From: Hydrogenedens sp964549105
GTDB lineage: Bacteria; Hydrogenedentota; Hydrogenedentia; Hydrogenedentales; Hydrogenedentaceae
DNA length: 64,000 nt
Assembly: GCA_964549105.1 (NCBI GenBank)
Contig: CAZJTZ010000006.1
Location: forward strand, 1 to 64,000
Direction: 5' to 3'
This document shows, piece by piece, positions 19,813-27,970 of the stretch. A program made the translations under genes and the position numbers. The notes beneath the pieces were generated by a model that was not told the DNA's origin, did no database searches, and worked only from the letters and a program-made list of their open reading frames with translations. Position 1 is the stretch's first letter. Each line of letters begins with the position of its first letter.

Positions 19813-20940
19813 CTATTCCAGATTGAGTTCTACTTGCAAATTTGTTCCTGTTCTTACCCAGGCATTTGTTACAGTAATCTTCGTAGGACCCTGTCCCTTT
19901 ACCTTTATAATTGCAGAGGAACGGGGTTCTAAACGATGTGAACCCAAAAGCACAGGACCCGTACCTTTCAAATACCACGGAATATCTGATACATTCTGTA
20001 TCTCTATTTTTCCCTCTTTCTTTTCTATATTAACAATTTGTATTTTGCCAAACTTGACACAAGACAGAAATAGTTTTGATAGCCATTCTTCTCTACCACT
20101 TAATATATCTGCTATCCAGACTACGGTTCTTTTATTGTCAAGTGCCTCACGAACACCCTGGGGACTTCGCTCCTTCGCAAAAACCAATGTCATGGGTCTC
20201 TGAAACTTATCAAGATTAAATTCACCCATAATCAATCCATGCAAATCACTATTTCCCATTAGCGTCAAGTAATTTTCCAAACCCCAGTCTATTACATACG
20301 GATACCAATCCGTGCCATTGGATATTTCAACTCCATGTAGATAGCCTTTCTCCAATAATTTCTTTTGAAATTCAAAATTATTTCGGGTTGCCGTATTAAA
20401 ATCTGGATGATTCCATTGAATAAATGCTCCTTGTTTTGCTGCATTTTCTATAGCCGTAAACGGGTCTTCATTATCAACTGCGTTTACATCATTAAGAAAC
20501 AAGGCGTTGAAGTGTCCGTAGGGCTGTTTACGCGTAATCTCACACCCCTTTATAAGAATAATTCCATCCCTCTCTGCTTCTCCCTTTGCCAATTCATAAG
20601 CGGTATTATCATCCCCACTCAAAAACGGTCTATCTATAGGACCCTCTACATGGTCAGTAATAGCCATAACATCCAATCCTGATACCCATGACTCAATTAC
20701 TCGCAAATCGGGCCAAACATAGCCATCAGAAAAAACAGTATGTATATGAAAATCGCATTTCAGCACAGTATATTCACCTACATCGGGAATCATTATCTCC
20801 TGACGAATAATAGGTCGTTCTAATTGAGTTAAAGTTGTCGGTGAAAAATTCTCTGAAACAACAATGGTGCATATACCTAACAATATTAAAAAAATTCCAC
20901 ACCTATTTATACTGTTAAAAATTGATAGTCTTTCTCCCAT
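19813..20940 (-). CDS. PHP-domain metal-dependent phosphoesterase, exported
   Basis: I place the start at the ATG at 20940 because AAAGGA lies eight bases before it; a TTG 33 bases further out lacks such a site. 375 residues. A signal-anchor (CGIFLILLGICTIVV) is followed by the PHP domain: CDFHIHTVFSDG with the first metal ligands, VMAITDHVEGP, IKGCEITR, WNHPDFN and NSDLHG. A C-terminal beta region follows. Exported PHP proteins of this type hydrolyse unknown phosphoesters. Its neighbour on the plus strand is the DUF4091 protein, which converges with it. Confidence 0.85.
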   Translation of the reverse strand: MGERLSIFNSINRCGIFLILLGICTIVVSENFSPTTLTQLERPIIRQEIMIPDVGEYTVLKCDFHIHTVFSDGYVWPDLRVIESWVSGLDVMAITDHVEGPIDRPFLSGDDNTAYELAKGEAERDGIILIKGCEITRKQPYGHFNALFLNDVNAVDNEDPFTAIENAAKQGAFIQWNHPDFNTATRNNFEFQKKLLEKGYLHGVEISNGTDWYPYVIDWGLENYLTLMGNSDLHGLIMGEFNLDKFQRPMTLVFAKERSPQGVREALDNKRTVVWIADILSGREEWLSKLFLSCVKFGKIQIVNIEKKEGKIEIQNVSDIPWYLKGTGPVLLGSHRLEPRSSAIIKVKGQGPTKITVTNAWVRTGTNLQVELNLE

Positions 20941-21051
20941 TGTTTCATCCTTTCTCTGAAGATTTTTATTCAATCAAAAAAATACATTAATTTGACTTAT
21001 TTTAAAAAAATAAGTTTCGTATTAAAATAAAGGAGACTACAATGATTTTAA

Positions 21052-22788
21052 TTAGTTTTTATGCCGAAGAAGGCAACCTGCATTTAGACCCCTCTGAAAA
21101 TTACCTTCTTTTACTACCCTTTTCCCATTAATAATAACTTCCTCAATGCCGGTTGGAGGCTCGGTAGGGGACTTAAAGCATGCCTTAGAACCAATGTTTT
21201 CCATATCTATCACAACCACATCTGCAAAATAACCGTCTTTCAACAAACCCCTATTTTGTATTTGAAAATGTTCTGCAGCTAACGAGGTGCATTTACGAAT
21301 GGCTGTTTCAAGGTCTACTAATTTCATTTTCTTGCAATAGCGCTGTAAATATTTTGGATAACATCCATAAAATAATGGAGAAGGCTTTCCAAGTCCCATT
21401 AAGATTGCATCAGTAGAAATCATAACCTCAGGGTGGGACATAGAAGGAAAAGTTGAACGCTCTGTGAATGGGTCGTCAGGCTCTGCCATACTTTCAAAAA
21501 CGAACACATTTCCGTCTTCTTCGAGAAGCAAGTCACATGCGGCGTCAAAAGGATGAACCTTTCGTTCTCTGGCAATATCTACAAGGTTCATTCCCTCGTA
21601 TCGTTTATTCTTTTCTGATTTAACTGTCATTATAGTCACACATTCCCAGCCCATCAGACGGAATAGGTTCAATGACCAGGAATCGGGTCCGGTATGTGGC
21701 CATTCCATTTTTCCATGCTCTATGCTATGTAGTATCTTCTTTCTCGTCTCTTTATCTCTCAGCCGATTTACCACCTGTGCTCGGTCTCCTAACAGAGACC
21801 ATGGTGGGAAGAAGGCTAAAAGATGTGTAAAGCCTGTGGTGGTTGGCATTACATCAACTCCAATATGGACATCCCTGCTTTTAGGGCTAATAATTCGTTC
21901 AATAGCCTGTTCAATAGGTTTTCCTAATGGAATTGGAATCGTAACCCTTTTTGATAAACTCGCCATTGTTCTTACAACGGAACGGACAAAAGGACCGAAT
22001 ACACCAAAATCTGGGACCCAAAACAGATGGGATACCTGTGCACGAATTTGATTTTTTTCTGCAACTGTAATAACCTCATCTATTGCATTATTTAAAGTGG
22101 TGCTGCTATAACTTCGCAGATGACTTGTAAAAATTCCGTTATGTTTTTTTAATACCTTTCCGAGTTCTATCAATTCTCTTGTATCTGTTTGATTTCCCGG
22201 ATAATATTGCAAGCCAGTTGACATACCAATTCCACCAGCATCCATACACTCATCCAAATCACGAACCATCGTTTGAATCTCGTCATCGGTTGCATATCGG
22301 TTCTCTATACCTACACCGTGTAGTCGTAATAAACCATGAGGAATAAGAATAGCCGAATTTAATGGCATTTTCTTTCTATCAAGGAAATCAAGATATTCAG
22401 CAGTTGTTCTCCATTGAAACTCCTTTTCAGAGTCGAAACTGGAAAATACACCAATATATGTCAGGATAGAATCCTTACATGATTCAAAAATAGGGGAAAG
22501 CCCGATACCACAATTTCCGCCTACAAAGGTAGTAATACCCTGTTGTATTAATGGTTGTAATAACTCCTCTGCATTTCCCTTATGCAGACTCATATCTGCG
22601 TGAGAATGTGGGTCAACAAAACCAGGGCACACTACCTTCCCATCTGCATTGATTTCTTCCTTTGCGGTGGCTTCTGACAGGTTCCCTATCGCTACAATCT
22701 TGTCCTGTTCAATTGCAAGGTCTGCTATATATCCTTTCTGACCACTCCCATCAACAATTTTTCCATTCCGAATAACAACATCCCACAT
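21052..22788 (-). CDS. D-aminoacylase / N-acyl-D-amino-acid deacylase-like amidohydrolase
   Basis: 578 residues. Starts with the amidohydrolase beta-sandwich (MWDVVIRNGKIVDGSG), then the metal site CPGFVDPHSHADM. It continues with FVGGNCGIGLSP and STGLQYYPG, typical of the D-aminoacylase (DAN) branch, VSHLFWVPDFG, and a C-terminal VVIDMENIG ... GIEEVIINGKRVVKEG. It would remove acyl groups from N-acyl-D-amino acids or related amides, possibly from peptidoglycan turnover. There is no signal peptide, so it is cytoplasmic. It follows the surface-protein gene across a hairpin, so it may have its own promoter. Confidence 0.87.
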   Translation of the reverse strand: MWDVVIRNGKIVDGSGQKGYIADLAIEQDKIVAIGNLSEATAKEEINADGKVVCPGFVDPHSHADMSLHKGNAEELLQPLIQQGITTFVGGNCGIGLSPIFESCKDSILTYIGVFSSFDSEKEFQWRTTAEYLDFLDRKKMPLNSAILIPHGLLRLHGVGIENRYATDDEIQTMVRDLDECMDAGGIGMSTGLQYYPGNQTDTRELIELGKVLKKHNGIFTSHLRSYSSTTLNNAIDEVITVAEKNQIRAQVSHLFWVPDFGVFGPFVRSVVRTMASLSKRVTIPIPLGKPIEQAIERIISPKSRDVHIGVDVMPTTTGFTHLLAFFPPWSLLGDRAQVVNRLRDKETRKKILHSIEHGKMEWPHTGPDSWSLNLFRLMGWECVTIMTVKSEKNKRYEGMNLVDIARERKVHPFDAACDLLLEEDGNVFVFESMAEPDDPFTERSTFPSMSHPEVMISTDAILMGLGKPSPLFYGCYPKYLQRYCKKMKLVDLETAIRKCTSLAAEHFQIQNRGLLKDGYFADVVVIDMENIGSKACFKSPTEPPTGIEEVIINGKRVVKEGNFQRGLNAGCLLRHKN

Positions 22789-22817
22789 ACAGAGTTCCTT
22801 TCCTTTACCATTTAAAG

Positions 22818-22847
22818 TTCACGGGGAAAATTTCTTCTCCCCGTGAA
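22818..22847 (-). terminator. Hairpin after the 1278-residue surface-protein gene
   Basis: TTCACGGGGA (22818-22827) pairs with TCCCCGTGAA (22838-22847), a 10-bp GC-rich stem with a 10-base loop, 20 bases downstream of the minus-strand stop at 22867. The following T-tract is weak (CTTTAAATGG), so termination may be partial. Confidence 0.55.
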
Positions 22848-22866
22848 TCTTATATAACATTAATTC

Positions 22867-25800
22867 TTATCTGTTTAGTAGACCTGCACCAAATCCATCT
22901 TCACCTGTTGGGTCTATATGATACCCACCTAAATTAAAGAACTGGATTAATCTTAAAAGTTCTCTCAGTTCAATTTTCCAATTTTGTGGGTAGTAGTCAG
23001 AAGCATGTGGTTTGCAATTATGATTAGGTCCTTCACCTACTTCATAGTCATCTTCAGTTGCAGTGGGAGTTTCAGCACAATGATAACCCCAGGAATTAAA
23101 GAACTGGATTACTCGCAAAAGTTCTCGTAAATCTATTTTCCAATTCATATCTCTATCTGCACTATGCCATAGATATTCTTCACCTTCGGAAGTCCCTTCT
23201 GCACTCCCTTCAACTGTTCCTTCTCCTTCAAGTATTCCCTCTGAAACACCCTCACCTTCAGCGGAAAGAACTGTTACAGTCACAGGATAGACAAGCATGT
23301 TAGGACCACCTGTAAATGATACTATAGCAAGGTATTCTCCACGAGCCATTCCTTCCGCACAGAATTTTACAACCACATTCTGGCTTTGCCCTGGATTTAA
23401 ATTGTAATTAGCACCAGAAATTATCTGGAAGGCTTCGGGAGGCACATCGGGTGCGCTTATTACTGCATTTCCTATAAGAGCCTCTGTACTCAACTGGGAA
23501 TTTGTAAGTGTAAATGTTCCTTCTTTACAATCGGTTGTAGAAACTTCACCCAATTCCAATACATACGGCTGAATAATAGGAATCACAGAAGGTTGTTCAC
23601 CTTCTGAGGAACCTTCTGGTTGAATTGGCACAAACAGTGCTTTCAATGTTGTGTTCTGAGTAATACTAAACAATATGGGGTTCGACAAACCTGCAAATTG
23701 CCCATTTATTACCCAACCCTGCCATACATCCTTTGAAGAATCATAACTAACTTGTGCACTAATATTTGTTCCTTGATAATAATAGCCCGGGTTTAATCCT
23801 TCACTGTTTATAGGAGATACTTGAACAGAAACGGGTGCTGTGTTGCCCTCTGTCATAATAGACAACTGATACATAGGCAAAATCTCACCTTCATTTGTCT
23901 CGCTAAAACATGGTGCACCACAGCCACCACCATTGCTCTTTGCGGTTGGGTCTATTGCAGACAGAACAAAGGTTATAATACTACTGCTCGTTCCGTCAAA
24001 GGTCGCATTATACTCCGCCAGATTACATACCCTATCTCCATCTGCATCGCCATACACACCTAAATACTGACTTGCTGAAGTGTCTATTTGACTATTAGAG
24101 AATGAAATCCCAATTTGAGAAGCCATTTGCCTTAATAAACTTATTGTTGTGCTGTCTCCCAGAGTGGCTATACCTGCAAAAAGCGATTTTAATTGCGCTG
24201 CAGTAATCTGAGATAAGATGGATTGTGAAATTAAACCCTGAGTCACAGCAGAATCAATAATATTTGTAAACAGAGTATAGTTGCTTTGCCATGCAGACAA
24301 TACACAACAACGATTCTGGACACCGGGATTGCCCAAAATAACATCTAATAATTGTAATTGAGCCGCCTCAACCATCTGGTTCATATCCAAATCTGCTGAA
24401 ACAGAAACAATCCCTTTGATTACACAATAAGTCTCCCATGAATTACGAGCATTTCCTTGCACACTCGTAGTCCCACACGAAACGATTTCACAGGGCTGTG
24501 GACATCCTTCAGGAATTTCACCCTCTCCTTCTACTACACCTTCAATGGTCCCTTCTACTGTTCCTTCGGGGATACCTTCACCTTCTACACTACCCTCTGA
24601 AATTCCTTCGACAACGCCTTCTGGTTCAATACATAAGGCATAACGCGTTACATCACTCTCCTTGAAATTAGTAGGGACACCATTTCCTGCAGATATTCCG
24701 ACTAAACCATCGAAGGCCTCTACATTCAACCAGGAAATAGCAATTTGACCATCAAAAAACATCTCTATCTGAAAACTTGCCGTATCGCTTGTAAAATTCC
24801 CATCTACACGAACCTCGTTATAGGTAACGACAAACCTATCATCCAATTGTTTCCACCAGATTTGACCACCATCATTAGGTTTCAAGTTGTCAAACATTCC
24901 AGAAACGCGTGGAATTCTAAAGTGCGTTTCAAACGATTCTTTATTTTCTGTATCACCTACTGTGAAAGTTAGATACCCATTACTACCGATAAATACTCGG
25001 TCATAAGCCACACCATATAAAACTACCTGTTTACCATCGGCTAATGGAACTTCTACATAAGCATCGTCACCTAAAATGACTGTAGTGGAAAGCACAGAAT
25101 CTACTGGATAATCGGAAATCTGGCTTGTGCAAGCAATATACTGATTGGCATTATTTGTGGGGGTCAATAACAAACGATGATAATCCAAATCATTATCCGT
25201 TCCGAAATCTTCTGTAAACCAATCCGTTGCTGGTTGAGTAGGTGGTTCTGAAGTAAAGTTTGCTTCATAACTTCCAAACGCCAGGTCAAGAGGTCCGTTA
25301 TAGGGAGCCCACGGTATTGTTAATATGGGTAAAGAATAGTTAAGTCCAAAAATTTTTATAAATACAGTAGGATAAAAATTCACAGATAGAACTAAACTAC
25401 AAATTTCATTGTAATTCATTATAGTCCGATAACCATCTTCTCCTACTTCTACGGGCACAGTTTGTCCTTCTGTCCAGAACAATAATCCCTCCTGCAAACT
25501 GATGGTATCACATTCTAAAGAGCCATCTGTGGCTGTAGAAGCATCTATCCCTGCACCAGCAGAAAAAGGTATCCAACTCAACCATGAAGGCAAAGTTACA
25601 CCTACCAGACCCAATATCGTATCAACTAAATCTACATTAAATAAATTTGTTTTAGGAGTCGCGTCTTGAAGCACAGATGTGGATTCAAGTAAGAAACTAT
25701 TGAAATAATCATATTTACTCGCTCGTAGATTTACATCAGGCACATAGGGAATATCTACTACAAATGGGTCTATAATTCCTAAATCAAAGCCTGCTTTCAT

Positions 25801-26703
25801 TAGCAATTCTGCACCGAAATCATAGCCCCAAAAGCCACTGGCATTTCCCGCCGTAAGCCATGGAGGACTAAGATGGAAGAACCCTTGAATATCGGCTTGA
25901 TAGTTGGATACTGCTGCAGCACGAATTCGCACTTGCACCGGAAAACCACCAGGTTGTTCTTCAAAACCACCTTCTCCCTTACCATTAGGCCACCAACCTG
26001 AATCAAAGCTTACATTCAAACCCGTCAACGGTGCTGTAAATTGAACAGGCTGAGTTTCAACGGCTTTGCCCAAATCTCCCTTAACATCTACCTTTATAAC
26101 TTCTTCAACGCCACCTTTTGCTACATACTCCGTATTTAAATTTGATTTAGCACCAGAATAAGGTTCAAACACTTGAACAATTACTCCTTGCTGTCCATCT
26201 CTCTGATAATCACAACGAATAAAAGTAGGACGCACACCATTTTCAGAATAGACTTCTTCCCGTTTCTCAGTATATAAAAGTTTATCTTTTACATAGCAAT
26301 TTGTTTTACAAATACCTTGATTTCCTTTAGGTTGAAAAACAGTCCACTCCATAGCAGCAGTATCACCCATCTGGACACGAAAATGTGTACTGCCATCTTT
26401 AGTTCCCATCTTTTCTGCTGTATCTGCAAATTTTTCCAACAACGCCCGGTTCAATGAAGTAAAACCGGGATAACCTATTTTAGGTTTCCCAAATTGAACT
26501 ATACTACGCCGAAGAATTCCATCTTCGCCAAATTCAACATACTCTAATGAGCCTTGCTCTTTAGCAAGGGATACCAACTCTGAATCAGAGGGGACGGAAC
26601 TCCCTTCCCAACGGGCTGAATACACCCAATATGAATCCCCATACGCAAATAATGGAGAAATGATAAATAATAAGACCAAAATTATTAAATTTTTGTGTTT
26701 CAT
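22867..26703 (-). CDS. Large secreted surface protein with xxEG linkers and dockerin-like C-terminus
   Basis: 1278 residues. Sec signal MKHKNLIILVLLFIISPLFA. The long N-terminal half (to about 480) matches no family I know. A beta region around 500-690 has a nidogen-like feel. Then comes an xxEG linker (about 695-730, PEGTVEGTIEGVVEGEGE), a Cys-rich helical domain with GDADGDRVCNLAEY, a segment like divergent InlB repeats (about 945-1020), an ASPM/HYDIN-like Ig domain, and a second EG linker (about 1146-1178). The final 100 residues hold two helical repeats: ADRDMNWKIDLRELLRVIQF and YYPQNWKIELRELLRLIQFF. These resemble dockerin or EF-hand pairs. AAGGAGG precedes the ATG. Likely displayed on the surface; function unknown. 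Confidence 0.82.
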   Translation of the reverse strand: MKHKNLIILVLLFIISPLFAYGDSYWVYSARWEGSSVPSDSELVSLAKEQGSLEYVEFGEDGILRRSIVQFGKPKIGYPGFTSLNRALLEKFADTAEKMGTKDGSTHFRVQMGDTAAMEWTVFQPKGNQGICKTNCYVKDKLLYTEKREEVYSENGVRPTFIRCDYQRDGQQGVIVQVFEPYSGAKSNLNTEYVAKGGVEEVIKVDVKGDLGKAVETQPVQFTAPLTGLNVSFDSGWWPNGKGEGGFEEQPGGFPVQVRIRAAAVSNYQADIQGFFHLSPPWLTAGNASGFWGYDFGAELLMKAGFDLGIIDPFVVDIPYVPDVNLRASKYDYFNSFLLESTSVLQDATPKTNLFNVDLVDTILGLVGVTLPSWLSWIPFSAGAGIDASTATDGSLECDTISLQEGLLFWTEGQTVPVEVGEDGYRTIMNYNEICSLVLSVNFYPTVFIKIFGLNYSLPILTIPWAPYNGPLDLAFGSYEANFTSEPPTQPATDWFTEDFGTDNDLDYHRLLLTPTNNANQYIACTSQISDYPVDSVLSTTVILGDDAYVEVPLADGKQVVLYGVAYDRVFIGSNGYLTFTVGDTENKESFETHFRIPRVSGMFDNLKPNDGGQIWWKQLDDRFVVTYNEVRVDGNFTSDTASFQIEMFFDGQIAISWLNVEAFDGLVGISAGNGVPTNFKESDVTRYALCIEPEGVVEGISEGSVEGEGIPEGTVEGTIEGVVEGEGEIPEGCPQPCEIVSCGTTSVQGNARNSWETYCVIKGIVSVSADLDMNQMVEAAQLQLLDVILGNPGVQNRCCVLSAWQSNYTLFTNIIDSAVTQGLISQSILSQITAAQLKSLFAGIATLGDSTTISLLRQMASQIGISFSNSQIDTSASQYLGVYGDADGDRVCNLAEYNATFDGTSSSIITFVLSAIDPTAKSNGGGCGAPCFSETNEGEILPMYQLSIMTEGNTAPVSVQVSPINSEGLNPGYYYQGTNISAQVSYDSSKDVWQGWVINGQFAGLSNPILFSITQNTTLKALFVPIQPEGSSEGEQPSVIPIIQPYVLELGEVSTTDCKEGTFTLTNSQLSTEALIGNAVISAPDVPPEAFQIISGANYNLNPGQSQNVVVKFCAEGMARGEYLAIVSFTGGPNMLVYPVTVTVLSAEGEGVSEGILEGEGTVEGSAEGTSEGEEYLWHSADRDMNWKIDLRELLRVIQFFNSWGYHCAETPTATEDDYEVGEGPNHNCKPHASDYYPQNWKIELRELLRLIQFFNLGGYHIDPTGEDGFGAGLLNR

Positions 26704-26862
26704 TGGTGGTCCTCCTTATGTACCTTATACCAATTTGTTTGTTATTCTATTTTTCTAATTAATAACAAAATGAAAAAACCATAAATACCATAAAACATAG
26801 CACTATTATAATATTATCAAGTCCTTAGGATAATTGCAAATTTTTTTATTAAAAAAATTCTC

Positions 26863-26892
26863 TTGATAAAAGGCTAAAACAAACTGTATTAT
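26863..26892 (+). promoter_or_regulatory. Candidate promoter of the 110-residue protein gene
   Basis: TTGATA (26863-26868) and TATTAT (26887-26892) with an 18-bp spacer, about 37 bases before the ATG. Moderate match in AT-rich DNA. Confidence 0.4.
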
Positions 26893-26928
26893 AAGACCAA
26901 TAACAAAAAATAAGAAGGAGAAAATGCT

Positions 26929-27261
26929 ATGATTAAGGATAGAATCGTTCGTATTCGAATGAAAAAAAGTTTTAAAGAACAAAGACCTTTTTCTTATGTG
27001 GGAAAGGTAACGGTTTGGTCAGAAAATTGGATTGTGTTAGAGGGGAAAGGCATTATGGTAACCCGACAACAGGCTACTGGTGTTCAAATTGATGAAAACT
27101 TTAAGGCGATTCTTATACCCCGTGAGAGCATTGACCATATACAGGTATTGCCTGACAATTTTGATTTAAACAATTTAAAGGTCACAACTCAGGCTCAACA
27201 ATTAGTTTTAATCATTGATGGCAAACAGGACGCATTTCTCGGCGAAATAGGTGAAGGATAA
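26929..27261 (+). CDS. Conserved-looking 110-residue protein, unknown function
   Basis: Cytoplasmic protein without signal or membrane segment, preceded by a clear AGAAGGAG ribosome site. It reads as a small beta barrel: basic N-terminus (DRIVRIRMKKSF), then SYVGKVTVWSENWIVLEGKG and LIPRESIDHIQVLPDN. That pattern is reminiscent of Sm-like or PilZ-like barrels, but I cannot assign it. The ORF is sound because of its promoter, ribosome site and even composition. It converges with efp; a T-run between the two may serve as a shared end. Confidence 0.65.
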   Translation: MIKDRIVRIRMKKSFKEQRPFSYVGKVTVWSENWIVLEGKGIMVTRQQATGVQIDENFKAILIPRESIDHIQVLPDNFDLNNLKVTTQAQQLVLIIDGKQDAFLGEIGEG

Positions 27262-27288
27262 AATATCTATTTTTTTTTTGACAAAGAG

Positions 27289-27855
27289 TTAACCTGTTGA
27301 TACTCGTTCTATATATTTACCTGTTCGTGTATCAACTTTAATTACATCACCTTCCTTAATAAATAGAGGAACCTGTATTTTAGCACCGCTTTCAAGCGTG
27401 CAGGCTTTTAATACATTTGTCGCCGTATCGCCACGGACAGCAGGTTCTACTTCGACAACTTTCAATTCTACAACGGGAGACATCTCCGCAATAATAGGCT
27501 TATCTTCAAGGAAGTAAATGGAACAAGTATCCGATTCCTTTAAGAACCTTTTCTGGTCTCCCAACATCTCTTCAGGGATGAAAGTCTGCTCGTAGGTCTC
27601 CGTATCCATAAAGTAGAGCAAACCTTCCGATTCATAAAGGTATTGCATCTTTCGTTCTAACAATGTTACTTCTTCCACATCGTCAGACATTCGGAATGTT
27701 ATTTCCATTGTCCTACCCGTCTTTATATTTTTTAATTTTGTCTTCAACATAGCACGCCAATTCCCTGGCGTAATATGCTGAAATTCTACAACCACCCAGA
27801 TATCGCCTTCATAACGAACTGCCATTCCTCTACGGAAACCAGAGACAGAAATCAT
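27289..27855 (-). CDS. efp: Elongation factor P with Asn at the loop tip
   Basis: 188 residues, the usual length, with the three beta-barrel domains. EF-P binds ribosomes stalled on polyproline and promotes peptide bond formation. The start MISVSGFRRGMAVRYEGDIW and the C-terminal VDTRTGKYIERVS are characteristic. The tip of domain I reads TPGNWRAMLKTKLKN: where most bacteria have PGKG or PGRG with a modified Lys or Arg, this protein has N32, followed by Trp and Arg. Neither the EpmA nor the EarP modification site is therefore present. No modification enzyme is visible nearby. Confidence 0.95.
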   Translation of the reverse strand: MISVSGFRRGMAVRYEGDIWVVVEFQHITPGNWRAMLKTKLKNIKTGRTMEITFRMSDDVEEVTLLERKMQYLYESEGLLYFMDTETYEQTFIPEEMLGDQKRFLKESDTCSIYFLEDKPIIAEMSPVVELKVVEVEPAVRGDTATNVLKACTLESGAKIQVPLFIKEGDVIKVDTRTGKYIERVSTG

Positions 27856-27970
27856 CCTTTGAACCCTTTCTTGATTTTAATTGAATTCTTCTTACCTCTA
27901 TTTTTAATATATTATAAACAGTTTTTAATGTCCATGTAAAAATCTATAATTCTGAATTAAAGGTATATTA

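Noticed and set aside
20941..20973. TTG start extending the PHP protein by 11 residues
   Set aside because: The ATG at 20940 has AAAGGA at proper distance and gives a normal signal sequence.
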